Positions 1-10,977 of a stretch of 64,000 nt of DNA are shown piece after piece. Both the position numbers and the translations under genes were made by a program. Under the pieces are notes generated by a model, which saw only the letters and a program-made list of their open reading frames with translations, had not been told where the DNA came from and did no database searches. Location of the stretch: NCBI GenBank assembly GCA_951217055.1, contig OX578276.1, positions 10,246,580 through 10,310,579 on the forward strand, given 5' to 3'. Position 1 is the stretch's first letter; every line of letters starts with the position of its first letter. The DNA is from Gerris lacustris (taxonomy: Eukaryota > Arthropoda > Insecta > Hemiptera > Gerridae).

Positions 1-498
1 GCATCCAGGATTTATCTGGTTCACCTGGTATCCAGGAAATACTAATCCATTACTTCACCGTGGTATCCAGGGAAGTAATTGGAATTCATCAGTGCTGGTA
101 TCCAGTCTCTCACCATTCATCATGTCACTACAGCACCACACTTCACCTCACCTCTCCATCAGATAGGCCATTCTTATTATTATGTTAATTATCCCACTAT
201 CTGTACATAAATGCTAAATACAACCTACAGTCCGCTAAACAAGTTTCTATTTTTATTATTTATTTTATTCTTATTCACAATTTCGTGGCCAGGTCAGGAT
301 AACCTCCCCCTGGTGCGAACACCAGCCAAAAAATAAAGACCAAATAATTGATCAAATTTATTTTAAAAAAAAATCTTTTCTTTTTTTCCCTACCTAGAGA
401 CTTACAAAACAAGGAAAAACATGATATAGAATTCAAGTTTATTCACTCTGTGCATCACTGACATTATGAGTACTTAGAAGTTTAATTATTTTTTTTGT
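1..498. other. No gene seen; short repeated motif at left edge
   Basis: No coding region is recognisable. The first 120 bases contain the motif CTGGTATCCAG or close variants three to four times, which looks like the edge of a small repeat whose start lies outside the window. The rest is AT-rich, with a pyrimidine-rich stretch ending in TTTCTTAAAG just before 512 that resembles a splice acceptor. Confidence 0.4.
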
Positions 499-846
499 TT
501 GTTTCTTAAAGATGAGAACCGGAGGACAGAGGTGCCATCTCTAGTCGCTCTAATTTGTCTGCAAGGACTTCTGACGCTCAAGACCGGAAAGATCCCAGAC
601 GGTGGCAAGTGGCGGCCGTCTAGATCTGAGATCACCAGTAGCTTCATATCCCTGGTGCCATCTGAAACACTCATCACTGAAGCCGTTGACCTCCGCAAAC
701 AAAAACTTAAGCAGGTGAATTTAACCTTTCAACCGTGGATAGTAGGAGTAGGTGATACATATAGTAATGTCACCAAAGCTACGGTTATAATAGATAGCAC
801 ATTTTATCAATTTGAGTCACTGTTGACCGCAGTGGACTCTGCATGA
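499..846 (+). pseudogene. Unrecognised ORF or exon, probably transposon-derived
   Basis: An open frame of up to 115 codons ends at a TGA. The frame contains a GKWRPSRSEI segment, a hydrophilic helix-like stretch and an aspartate-rich tail. A polypyrimidine tract followed by AAAG sits near 512, so the frame may begin as an exon there and not at the first ATG. The stop is followed within a few bases by Gypsy-type gag sequence in another frame, so the piece looks cut by a retrotransposon insertion or rearrangement. Base composition is richer in GC than its flanks, which supports past coding function. I do not recognise the family. It may be part of a DNA transposon ORF. Confidence 0.35.
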
Positions 847-848
847 AG

Positions 849-1252
849 GGCCGATCGATTTGGATAAAGCCCTTGAATTAGCCAAAGGGCTAGTATTGGC
901 AAAGACCCAAACTGATCAGTTGGGTAACACCAGTACCAGTATTCAAAATGAAGATTTTGTAGGGGCTGTCGAGAGACGTAGTAAGGAGTTCTACAGACAG
1001 TTCTAAGCAGAATAATAATTTCAGTTCTACTAAAAAATGCTGCAGATGTGGTCAGGTTGTGACTACTAGTTTTGCGCATCATAAATGCCCGGCAATAGGG
1101 AAGCGTTGTTTTAAATGTGAGGTTTAGGATCATTATGCAAACTGCTGCAATCGAGAATCTGTGAGAAAAGGACGAGTACAGGCCGTGGAGGACCAAGAAG
1201 ATAAAAATCACAATGCAGTAAATGAAAATGGAAATGATTTCTTTATTGGAAT
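849..1252 (+). pseudogene. Gypsy-type gag remnant with zinc knuckles
   Basis: The translation begins with a DKALELAKGL-like helix and ends with two CCHC-like knuckles near 1038-1150: CCRCGQ followed by CFKCEV and HYANCC. This is the arrangement at the gag/protease boundary of arthropod Gypsy retrotransposons. Gag binds and packages the element RNA, and the knuckles contact nucleic acid. The copy is dead: stops interrupt the frame after the FYRQF segment and inside the second knuckle. Protease, reverse transcriptase, RNase H and most of integrase are missing, because integrase C-terminal sequence follows directly. An internal deletion is the simplest explanation. Confidence 0.6.
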
Positions 1253-1254
1253 GA

Positions 1255-1876
1255 TTGACGACAAGGTATGGACAAGGTTTGGTGGAACGGTGTGTTGGCA
1301 TTATGAAAAAGATATTAGTAAAATGTTGTACTGAGGATTCCGATCTATATTATGGTCTATTGCAGTATCGTACAACTATCAAAGGAAACATAAATTCCCC
1401 TTCCCAACTGTTATTTTCAAGACAATTAAGAGCTAAGTTGACTGTCAAAATAAAGTATTTGAAGCCGCAAGTTGTCAATTATAAAGTTCATAATCAACAT
1501 GTTACAAACAAAATTGAGAAAATGTCAAAAATTATAATATGGGTGCCAGGCCTCTTCAACCCCTAAAAAAGGTGATAATGTTGTTTTTAAGAAAAATCCT
1601 GAATCCAGTAAATGGGTTGATGGCAAGGTAGTTGAGCCTTGTTTGGAGTCTCGTTCATATGTTTTGGAAGATGAGGATGGTGTTACATTTAGAAGAAATA
1701 GAAGACATATTATTGGTCGGAATTCATCAGATTATAGTGAACCCACTTGTAATTTAAATGCATCAGAAAATGATAGCTCAGAGGAACAGTTACGTCCTGA
1801 CGATAATAATCAAAAGTCAAGTTTTGGCCGAACAATTGTTCCTCCTAAAAGATTTTCACATTCCAACTATGAATAA
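1255..1876 (+). pseudogene. Gypsy integrase C-terminal remnant
   Basis: The frame reads QGLVERCVGIMKK and later LLQYRTT with a SPSQLLFSRQLRAKL block. These match the C-terminal side of the Gypsy integrase core, where the family normally has an ERxxxTxK helix, a YRTTP motif and a SPxQLLxxRxLRxxLP motif. A frame change near 1560 leads into a second open stretch (1569-1876) resembling the integrase tail: GDNVVFKK, then DGKVVEP, a VLEDEDG strand and a basic RNRRHI segment. Integrase inserts element DNA into chromosomes. The catalytic DDE region is absent here, so the copy is inactive. It is the 3' part of the same deleted element as 849-1252. No long terminal repeat was found next to it. Confidence 0.7.
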
Positions 1877-2075
1877 CATTTTGTTTTTATTATTTTTTTT
1901 AATACTAGTGATGCGGTGCATAAAGAACTCGCGTAGAAAGGTACTTTTATATCAGCCATACTATGTTCTCAATAATGATATCAGGATAATATGTCAGTAA
2001 AACCTGACATTCTTATTTAACCTGAAAAGATCAATAAAATGATTTTGTCCATTATCTTTATTTAATAATATTAAC

Positions 2076-3354
2076 GCAGGCTCGCTACGCTCGCCTCTTG
2101 ATTCAGCATTTCTAGTAAATATGTATTAAATAAAGTTATTGCAGGCCCGCTGCGCTTACGTGTTGATTTAGCATTTGTAGTAAATATGTATTAAATAGTT
2201 ATTGTAGGCTCGCTACGCTCGCCTGTCGATTTAGCGTTTGTAGTAAATATGTATTAAATAAAGTTATAGCAGGCTCGCTACGCTCGCCTGTTTACACAGG
2301 AAATATAGTAATTATTTTATAAAATAAAGAAGGCTCGCTACGCTCGCCTGTTTGATTCAGAATTTGTTGTAAATATTTATTAAATAAAGTTATAGCAGGC
2401 TCGCTACGCTCGCCTGTTTACACAGGAAATATAGTAATTATTTTATAAAATAAAGAAGGCTCGCTACGCTCGCCTATTTGATTCAACATTTGTAGTAAAG
2501 ATTTATTAAATAAATTTATTGTAGGCTCGCTACGCTCGCCTGTTTGTACAGTTAATATAGTAATTATTTTATAAAATAAAGAAGGCTCGCTACGCTCGCC
2601 TATTTGATTCAGAATTTGTAGTAAAGATTTATTAAATAAATTTATTGTAGGCTCGCTACGCTCGCCTGTTTGTACAGTTAATACAGTAATTATTATATAA
2701 AATAAAGAAGGCTCGCTACGCTCGCCTATTTGATTCAGAATTTGTAGTAAAGATTTATTAAATTAATTTATTGTAGGCTCGCTACGCTCGCCTGTTTGTA
2801 CAGTTAATATGGTAATTATTTAATCAAATTAAAGAAGGCTCGCTACGCTCGCCTGTTTGATTCAGAATTTGTTGTAAATATTTATTAAATAAAGTTATTG
2901 AAGGCTCGCTGCGCTCGCTTTTTATACAGTAAATATACTAATTATTTAATCAAATAAATTAAAGAAGGCTCGCTACGCTCGCCTGTTTATACAGTAAATA
3001 TAGTAATTATTTAATCAAGTTAAAGATGGCTCGCTACGCTCGCCGGTTTGATTCAGAATTTGTAGTAAATATTAATTAAATAAAGTTATTGTATGCTCGC
3101 TTCGCTCGCCTGTTTATAAAGTATTTGTACGTAATCATTATTTAATATAATTAATTCAGGCTCGCTGCGCTCGCAAGTTTATATGGCATAACATTATCCA
3201 GAAATACTAAATAAATTGGTGAGTGCAGCGAACCTTCAATATATACCCAGTTAAATGAAAACTAATTTTAAATGCTGTCTATATAGGGCGAGCGCAGCGA
3301 GCCAACAATAACATTATTACAACTCCTGTACAAACGTGCGATCATAGCGAGCCT
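2076..3354. repeat. Higher-order tandem array of GGCTCGCTACGCTCGCC units
   Basis: About 21 copies of the GC-rich core GGCTCGCTACGCTCGCC (internally a direct repeat of GCTCGC around TAC) occur roughly every 63 bp in otherwise AT-rich DNA. Two linker types alternate through much of the array. One contains TGATTCAGAATTTGTAGTAA and one contains a CAGTTAATATAGTAATTATT-like stretch, so the real period is about 126 bp. The last three copies (near 3221, 3286 and 3337) are in the opposite orientation and more diverged. A related core appears at 4420. Function is unknown. The array is not protein coding. Confidence 0.85.
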
Positions 3355-3539
3355 GCAATACCTCTATTAAACAACGTTTAACTAAATTTTCAGTTTAAAC
3401 TGCTTAGTATGCAATAATTATACTAAATAATAATTATCTACAATTGGTTGAAAATATATAGAGTGAAATTTTAATAGTTATTTACTCTTTTCTTACTTCT
3501 AAACCCTTTAAAACTATGTATAAAATGCCATACTGACGA

Positions 3540-4386
3540 TAAACGTTTTGTCATTCGCCTTATTGGCCGTCATCTTGAAAATATAAATTATGAAATTTGA
3601 AAAGTTATTGACTCTATTCCTACTTTTATAGACCTTTAGATTAATGTATTACATGCCAAGCAGATTAATTTTTTTTTAATAGTCCGCCATATTGAAAATA
3701 TTATGTGTGACATTTTTAATACTTAGATATTCCTTTCCTAAACTTCAAGACCTTTAAATTGATGTATTACATGTCATACTGACTAAAAACTTTTTGTTTA
3801 GTCGTCCGCCATATTGGCAGCCATCTTTAAAATATTAACTGTGATATTTTATTAGTTAAATTTTCTTTTCCTTCTCTTAAAGGCCTTTAAAACGATGTAT
3901 AACACATTAAGCTGACTTAAACTTTTTTTTTAGTCGTCCGCCATATTGGCAGCCATCTTTAAAATATTAACTGTGATATTTTATTAGTTAAATTTTCTTT
4001 TCCTTCTCTTAAAGACCTTTAAAACGATGTATAACACATTATGCTGACTAAAACTTTTTATTTTAGTCGTCCACCATATTGGCCGCCATCTTGAAAATAT
4101 GAAGTGTGAAATTTGATTAGTTACATATTCTTTTCCTTCTCTTAAAGACCTTCAAAACGATGTATAGCACATTATGCTGGCTTAAAACTTTTTTTTTAGT
4201 CGTCCGCCATATTGGCCGCCATCTTGGAAATGTTTAGTGAGGAATTTTCAAAAACTATACAGTTCTCAAAAATGCTGAGATGCATCTACGTGCCAAATTT
4301 CGCTGAAATTGATCAATTTTTACTCGAGTTATCGTTAGACAAACAAACAAACAAACAAACAAACAAACAAACAAACAAACAAACTT
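3540..4386 (+). repeat. Tandem array with CCGCCATATTGG motif, ending in (AAAC)n
   Basis: Six to seven units of about 115-135 bp carry the pair CCGCCATATTGGC and GCCATCTT, each followed by a KTTCTTTTCCTTCTCTTAAAG-type segment and AACGATGTATAACACATTA. Recognisable starts fall near 3557, 3680, 3804, 3937, 4068 and 4202. The last unit runs into a unique tail with TGCCAAATTTCGCTGAAAT and then an AAAC microsatellite (about 4340-4384). The same motif order recurs elsewhere in the window (14.3, 26.7, 50.6 and 54.6 kb), so this is one member of a dispersed non-coding family. No coding potential is seen. Confidence 0.75.
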
Positions 4387-4950
4387 TTCAAATCCCAAGT
4401 CTCTGAAATGAAGAACTCACTACGCTCGTTCAATTAAAATGTTGTAAAAAAGATTTTTATTTGAAATTTTTTCTTTTTTTAAATTATTTTTTGTTTAAAT
4501 ATTGTTGTAATTAATCTTTGTAATTTTTATTATATGTTATATACATATAAAATATAATAGCCCAAGGATTACACCCAAAGAAATCCGAAAAGTTACCGTT
4601 AAATCGTTCTTCGCTCTCAATGCGGAATATTCCCTCACAACGTGAGACAGCGTGGTTCCATATTCAACGCCGTAATTTTTGGTATTAGTGAGAAACTATT
4701 AAAACATTTCCCTAACGTCATAAAATTAATAGAAGCCTAAGAAGTTTCAAAATTTGATCTGGCACTCTTACTTGAATTTCCCTGCTCAACGTTTTGTTTT
4801 TATCTGGAAATACATAAAATTACTTATTTACTTTGATATATCCTATCTCAATGTTACGTTTTTTATGTTGTTTATTTGTGCATTTCTCATTTTCGCATTA
4901 ATTTTCAATTGTCAAATAAAAATAAATAAATGGTTCTAAATAAAATAAAA
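4387..4950. other. No feature seen, AT-rich
   Basis: After a GAACTCACTACGCTCGTTC segment that resembles the core of the upstream array, this stretch is AT-rich and without a credible gene. A short open frame at 4754-4939 encodes only a hydrophobic low-complexity peptide and shows no family features. Confidence 0.4.
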
Positions 4951-4954
4951 TATA

Positions 4955-5420
4955 ATAATAATATTTGTAAAAGAAAAAGTGGAAAAATAATTCACAGCAT
5001 AACAAGTCAAATTATTCCTAATGTCATTAAGGCTTGTGACGAAGAAAAAAAAGAAGGCCTACTCTATGAATAGGACAATCTACTGAACAAGCAGCATATT
5101 ATACTGGTCACCATCGAAACACTATTACAAAAAAAAAGAAAAGAATGGAAACAATCTCCAAATGGAATGCTTTTCACTCCTGGAAAGTCTAGTCGTCTAG
5201 ACCTCATCCTGTAGAAAATACTATTGCTTCTAAGGATTCATTTGATCATCAAGTAATTAGAAATTAAATTGAAGATTTTTATTAACACCAAAAAGTGGCG
5301 CCAACTACAAAAAAGCTTCATCCTGTTTTAAGAGAAAAGATAGAGTTTACGTGAAGTGCAACTTCTTTTAGAAAAATCTTAAAATAAATGGAATTTAGAT
5401 GGAAGAAACTCAGTCACGTA
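4955..5420 (+). pseudogene. Decayed N-terminal part of a DDE transposase
   Basis: Pieces in several frames resemble the N-terminal region of an insect transposase ORF: a basic start (KRKSGKIIHS), an AAYYTGHHRNTI segment, a GKSSR linker, and then LREKIEF followed by FRKILK and FRWKKLSHVENF. This order (helix-turn-helix, GK-rich linker, TLRRILKxxGFxWKK-like segment) is familiar from Tc1-like or related elements. Multiple stops and frame changes show that it is dead, and the catalytic half is missing. The assignment to a superfamily is an inference from pattern only. Confidence 0.4.
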
Positions 5421-5847
5421 GAAAATTTTTAAACAGTGACAATACATATATTAGGCTGAACTGAGGGAGATGATACGATATAGAATAGCTTGCCAGTGGG
5501 CGGGGCCTAATAAGACAGTTTCGAGCTATGTAGGCGGAGCTAACAACTTCTAATAGGCGCCAAATTCGATTTGAACAATTTTTACCAATAAACATAGATC
5601 TTGAAAAATATGATATTAACGTCGTTTATTACGTCTACTAATTTATAGAAGACAATTGGCGCCTTTTTATGTTTATTTACCCCTACTTCTAGGACAATTG
5701 AGAGGGGGTTGGGGTGAGTTACCCTCAAAAAACCACACCCCTTGGCCATTTTCTCTCATTATCGCAGTTGAGTTTGTGTTATGTTTCATTCTCTTACACG
5801 ATTTTACACCCTTTTTTTATATATATGAGTTATTTTCACATTTCTGC
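5421..5847. other. No gene seen; two GGCGCC sites
   Basis: No coding evidence. GGCGCCA at about 5558 and TTGGCGCC at about 5656 are in inverted relation about 100 bp apart and could be the ends of a small palindromic repeat. The remainder is AT-rich. Confidence 0.3.
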
Positions 5848-5941
5848 AACTTCAAAGTGCACTTTTTTTTATAAACAAAGTTATTTTTACACCTATCTGG
5901 AACTTCAAAGTGCGTTTTTACTTTTTGCAACTCGAAAGTGC
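5848..5941 (+). promoter_or_regulatory. Three direct repeats of AACTTCAAAGTGC upstream of transposase
   Basis: The 13-mer AACTTCAAAGTGC occurs at 5848-5860 and 5901-5913, and as AACTCGAAAGTGC at 5929-5941. The last copy ends 34 bases before the transposase ATG at 5976. Transposons often carry subterminal repeats that bind their own transposase, or promoter motifs at this position. That role is an inference; only the repeats themselves are seen. Confidence 0.4.
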
Positions 5942-5975
5942 TGGTTTTTTCTCTTAATTTCACTCAAGTTCCGGA

Positions 5976-6938
5976 ATGGCTGTTGTGATGAATGCGAGAT
6001 TTTTGTATCGTTTGTTAGAGAAGAGTGAGTCTAACGAGGGAATGTTGGAGGTTTTGAATGTTTTTATGGATTTAGGTTTGATTGCGCGTTTGTATAGCTG
6101 TCCGGTTTGTGGTGTGAATATGAAATTGACCAAACGGCCCGGCCTGAATGATAGGTATGACTGGATGTGTAGTATGTTGAAAAACCCAGGAAAACATCAG
6201 GTTAGGAGGTCTGTTAGAAGTGGTAGCTGGTTCGGAAACAGTAAGTTAAATATCGTTGACATTATGCTATTGACTTACTATTTCGTTAACCAACTACCGC
6301 AAAAGTACATTGCGAATGAATTGAGTGTTTCTGAGCATACGGTGTGTTATTGGTGCAGTTTGTTTTAGGGAAGTGTGTGTAGATATATGTGAAATGAATA
6401 GTGAGAAATTAGGGGGACCGGGTATGATTGTTGAAATTGATGAGAGTAAATTCGGGAAGCGTAAATATAATCGAGGTAAACGCGTGGATGGTAAATGGGT
6501 GTTGGGTGGTGTGGAGAGAGGTTCGAGCAAGTGTTTTCTGAGGGTCGTTGAAAAGAGAGATAAAGATACTCTCCTCGAGATTATTACGTCTTCTATTCTG
6601 CCGGGTACGACCATCTACTCGAACTGCTGGAAGTCGTCGATTGTCTCAAGGATGAAGGCTTCCTACACGGAACGGTCAATCATTCTTATTTTTTTAAAAA
6701 CCCTCAGAGTGGTGTACATACGAATTCGATAGAAGGAACGTGGGGTGCAATTAAGAGAGAATTGCCCAGTAGGACCGTCACCGATCAGTTTGACTCTTAC
6801 TTAGAGGAGTATATCTGGCGTAGGAGTCGTTCTGATCGGGACGATCTTATGGGAGCATTTCTCGAGGATCTAGCAAAAGTGTACGTGCCACCAGGCGAAG
6901 ACCTTCCTGGCGAGCACGAACAAGAAGATCAAGACTAA
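5976..6938 (+). pseudogene. Merlin (IS1595/ISXO2-like) transposase, inactivated
   Basis: The first block (5976-6366) has a CPVC...WMC zinc ribbon followed by a YYFVNQLPQKYIANELSVS-type segment, the usual N-terminal layout of Merlin transposases. The second block (6325-6640) holds the DDE start VEIDESKFGKRKYNRG and the WVLGGVERG strand. The third frame (about 6620-6938) contains VNHSYFF, HTNSIEGTWGAIK and an acidic tail. Merlin moves as DNA, using a DDE catalytic triad. Two frameshifts (about 6355 and 6635) split the frame, and the expected second catalytic aspartate is asparagine (IYSNCW). The copy is therefore dead on two counts. Three direct repeats lie just upstream. Terminal inverted repeats were not located with certainty. 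Confidence 0.75.
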
Positions 6939-7825
6939 AAAGGTACGCCAAATATATTTTATTTCAATAAATACTTATAACACATTTGACATTTTAAACT
7001 CTTTTGTACTTCGATTTGGAACTCTACCTGGTCTATATGCAGGAGGGTTGTTTTTCTTCTTCTAGCGAAGCACCGTGAAGAGGCCATTAAAAAATTCTAG
7101 TGCAAACAAAATATTTATAAAGATTCCATTTTTTTCATTGCATTAAAAAAACTTTCCGTCTTATTTGATACGGTAGCAGGCAAGGGGACTTACTTAAATG
7201 AAACTCTTAGTACCTTCAATTAATTAAATTATCTGTAATGTAAATTGAGAACATGAATTGTTTTAAGTTTAACTAATGTTTTTGGTTAACTAAAGGACAA
7301 ACTTATTAAACACTTTCAATAATTTATTTCTACTGATGCATTAGTAAAATCTTCACTGAATTAAACTACCCAGCTTTAAGCTGATACTATGACTGTATTT
7401 AGTTATGTATATAATGATTGGTTTATCATACTCGGGAGTTTAATAGAGTCATACTAGAGATTGAAATAACTGAAGAAAGATTAATATTTAGTGATCCTAC
7501 TTCTCGAAGTAACCTGGAAATCAATGGGAATCATCATAGTAGTCTCATTTCATCATAGTAGTCTCCATTTCATCATAGTAGTTAATTTAAATATTTGTGA
7601 TCACTGACTTAAGTTGGTCCAAATGATATTACTTTGCAATCAAGTAGGACTAAAGTGTAATCAAATTTCTGAAATGATTACAGCACGGAAAATAGTGGTG
7701 AGGGAATTCATGTGATTGGTAAATAGTAAAACATTAGGGGAACCTTGTTCCACTAATTTCGGCAGAGCATGGTGTGTTGTAGTGACTTTTAGCCAAAAGG
7801 GAGTGAGCGAAAAGGCCCCAAAAAG
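6939..7825. other. No gene seen
   Basis: AATAAA-like signals lie close after the Merlin remnant (about 6966), but nothing here reads as a gene. A short tandem (TTTCATCATAGTAGTCTC, about 2-3 copies) occurs at 7545-7580. The rest is AT-rich and unremarkable. Confidence 0.35.
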
Positions 7826-9960
7826 GTGGGCTACTCACTAGGGTACAAGTGGTTATTCTCTACTTCTTACTACTACAGGGTGCCCACAAATCTAGAGAAG
7901 TCAGAGACATTTGCAAGACCTGGAAAAGTCGAATCTTTACAATTTCTCAGGGGGAAAATTAAAATGTTAATGGAAGATAGGTTAAACCCGCCAGACATAG
8001 TTTCAGATGTGAATAAGTCAGTTTCCTAAAACCTTACAATTCTAAATTTTGAAAACAATTTTTGGATGTTGTCTATTGAATATTATCTAAAAATAAAAAA
8101 TAGGGTGGAGTCCACCAATGAGAAGAAGAAAATATTAAGGTGTAGTACTTTCAAATGAGGGAAAATTTGCTCGATAGATATTATGTTGATTTTCATTGGT
8201 GTACTTAACTGAGATCGATGTTTTGTTTTGCAGTTACAAAACGTTACCTGCACCATGTGATACTCTACACGAAACTGGTTTTCTTAGAAGGATGAGTTAC
8301 GGCAGTGCTAAAGATTCAAGTGTTTCTGAGATAAGTTCTTCTAGACAGATAATATCTCCAACTCCTCAGTATCTGAAGATAGTGAACACACTCCCCGGAA
8401 AGTAAAACTGAAGCGGTAGCTGAAGGCATAAGAGAATAAACTTTTGACAGCCCGTAAAAAAATAAGTCTTACAAGAGGATAAAAAAATATCAACAATGAC
8501 TTTGTAAGAGGCAAATTTGCTTAAAGAAGAAGCGACAACTATGGTTCAAGGAATATCTAAAACTTCTTTAAGCCTTCGATCTAGGCAAAATGAAAAGGCT
8601 CTTAATACAAAATTAAAGAAAGTGTATGATGATATTTATAGCTTTTTCAATAACTCTTCACTATTTATTTATCTCCAAAAGCTTACAACTTTGTTCGAGA
8701 TACATTCGATACGTGTCTTCCCCACCCAAAGACTATTAGTAGTTGGTATCTAAGTGTTAATGCAGAACCTAGAATCAGCAGTGAAGAGTTGGAGGTGTTA
8801 AAAACAAAGTTTGAAAATGCTGAACAGGGCCTTTGTGCTCTACTGCTTGATGCCATGGCTATTCGTTAACATGTCGAATACGATGGTAAGAAGTTTATTG
8901 GCCATGTCAATGTAGGTTTCGATGATGCTTGTGATGAATCACAAGCAGCTAAAGAGGCGTTGGTGTTTCACCTTGTATTTTTTAATACATCATGGAAGTT
9001 ACCAGTGGCCAACTTTTTCACAGACAGCTGTACTGGTGACTAATTGGCTGGGCTTGTGAATCACGGCCTAATGTGTTTGGCTGAAGTTAACGTGAGAATA
9101 GTTTCGATCACTTGTGATGGAGCTCTAGCTAATATATCCATGGCCAATCACTTAGGCTGTAAGATAACAAGTGATGAAGAGTTGAAGACTCACTTTAATC
9201 ATCCTACTATGAAGACACAGGTTTATTTTTTTTCTTGACCCTAGCCTAAAGGTAAAGTTGGTTAGAAATGCTTTTGAGCATTTAAAATTATTTAGAGATG
9301 ATAATGGCCAGACAATACTCTGGAGTTATTTAGTAAGGCTGAACGAGATTCAGGAAAAAAATGGGCCTTCGCCTGGGGAAAAAATTATCTACATATCATA
9401 TAAAATTTCATAATCAAATTATGAAAATGTTGTTTGCTGCTCAGTTGATAATCAGGTCTGTAGCTAGTGCTTTAGGATATTTGAAAGTACAAAATGTAAA
9501 GGGTTTTGAGGATGTAGATGGAACCATTTCATTCTTAAAGACAATTAATAAGCTTTTTGATATCCTCAATTCCCGAAGCATTAAAAAGCAATATGCCAAA
9601 CAACCATATTAGAACAAAAGGTGGTTACAACAATAATCAAACTTGCAGGCAGTTCAAAGCAGCATTAAAAAAAATGTTGCTCCCTCCGAACTCTACGAGA
9701 GTCATCATGGGAATTGTTTTCCATTGCATAAAATAAATATATTAACAGGGAGTCCAGGAGTAAGAACCCCATCACTGCTATAAATATTAGTACACCTACA
9801 TTTAGAACTATTGATGATGAAGACAATGTAGAAAAATCTATTGCATTTTCTGAAGGAATTATAGACAGTGTGCTTCAAGAGAGGGACCATGATCATATCA
9901 TCATTCCTGGTTTTAATAATGTGAGTGATATCGATATCACATGCGACGTAAAGTTTTATT
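7826..9960 (+). pseudogene. P element / THAP9-like transposase remnant
   Basis: The best block (about 8660-9610, several frames) reads: a PKAYxFVRxTFDTCLPHPKT-like segment, SSWYLSVNAEP, LLLDAMAIR with HVEYDGKKFIGHVN, FHLVFFNTSWKLPVA, then ITCDGALANI, and finally a helix-rich KLFDILNSRS segment. These are the RNase H-like catalytic core and GTP-binding-insert region typical of P element and THAP9 transposases; the LLLDAM aspartate is in the expected place. A polar segment with a CDTLHETGF start at about 8230 may be the linker after a THAP domain, but no THAP zinc finger is visible. Stop codons (after MAIR and after SCTGD, for example) and frameshifts show that it is inactive. RESHHGNCFPLHKINI near 9700 looks like its C-terminal part. 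A LINE fragment follows immediately. Confidence 0.7.
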
Positions 9961-10049
9961 TTTAAAGACTACTTTTTTTTATTTCATAATCAAATATATG
10001 TGTTATATTAATATGTAAGTGATATTTTATATTGTCTATATAGTCTAGA

Positions 10050-10811
10050 GTGCCTTCAGCAACATTTTTCATAGCCACACTAGAAAGAGCTTGTAAAGAT
10101 CTAATGTGGAACGGACTCGGAATAAATGTCAACGGTGAGTGGCTAAATAAAATAGATTGTGCTGATGATATCTGTTTAATATCGAAGAATGAAGACGAGG
10201 CGAAGAGGATGCTATCTGAACTGAACGAGAGAACAAAACAGGTTGGTCTAAAGCCAAACATAGGAAAATCCAAAGTAATGTCGTTTAATGAGACAAGAAT
10301 TGTGAACATGAACGGAGAATCAGCTTGGGTTGGCACTGCTTCAGAAAATACATTCATTTATTCAGGTCTGACGTAGAAATAAGCCTTAAGAAGAAACTAT
10401 GGACCACTTGCGTACTCCCAGTTATGTTGTACGGTTCCGAAACATGGGTGTTGAGCAGAGATGTAAAGGGGAATGGAGAGATGCATGCTCAGAATATCAA
10501 GAAGGGACAGGAAAACAAATAACTGGGTACGAAGAGAAACATTATTGCAAGACATAGGAGAGGTGATATTAGAAAGGAAGTGGAACTGGGCTGGTCGCAT
10601 TGCAAGAACTGAGGACGGGAGATGGTCTAAGAAGTTAATAGGATGGTACCCCTGGGAGAGAGTGAGGAAGAGAGGCAGACCACCGACTCAATGGGAAGAA
10701 GAGTTTAAGAAGAGCTGTGGAGGAGAGACATGGCAGAGAGTGGCAAGGCAACGTACGGAATGGCAACGTATGAAAAATGTTTACAAGGATATTTGGTTAT
10801 ACAAGCAATAA
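10050..10811 (+). pseudogene. RTE-type LINE, 3' reverse transcriptase fragment
   Basis: Three overlapping frames give the C-terminal half of an insect endonuclease-reverse transcriptase. They contain NKIDCADDICLIS, an LNERTKQVGLKPNIGKSKVM segment, LWTTCVLPVMLYGSETW, and a basic RWNWAGRIAR-like tail ending with RGRPPTQWEEE and a WQRVARQRTEW motif. The order is that of RTE-like LINEs, which insert by target-primed reverse transcription. The catalytic box normally reads (F/Y)ADD; here the first residue is cysteine. Frameshifts near 10360 and 10480 break the frame, and the 5' half is missing, as usual for truncated insertions. An AATAAA-rich 3' end follows at about 10812-10835. It lies directly against the P-like remnant and may have inserted there. 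Confidence 0.75.
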
Positions 10812-10977
10812 GAAAATAAAATAAAATATTGTTTGATCCTCTGGATTAGAATGGACTGTATCAGGGGGATTACCTGTAAGGGGAAAGGTAAAAAACAAGT
10901 TAAAGGTAAAGAAGGAAAATCATTAATGGAAATAAAGAATATTATTATTATTGGGAGGCGCAGTGAAAAACAATTAT

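Noticed and set aside
2076..3354. CRISPR-like array (short repeats with regular spacing)
   Set aside because: The spacers are themselves repeated in alternation, no cas genes exist nearby and the DNA is eukaryotic. It is a satellite-type array.
5656..6028. ORFs upstream of Merlin (5656-5874, 5714-6028)
   Set aside because: Aromatic-rich low-complexity translation of T-rich DNA, overlapping the direct repeats.
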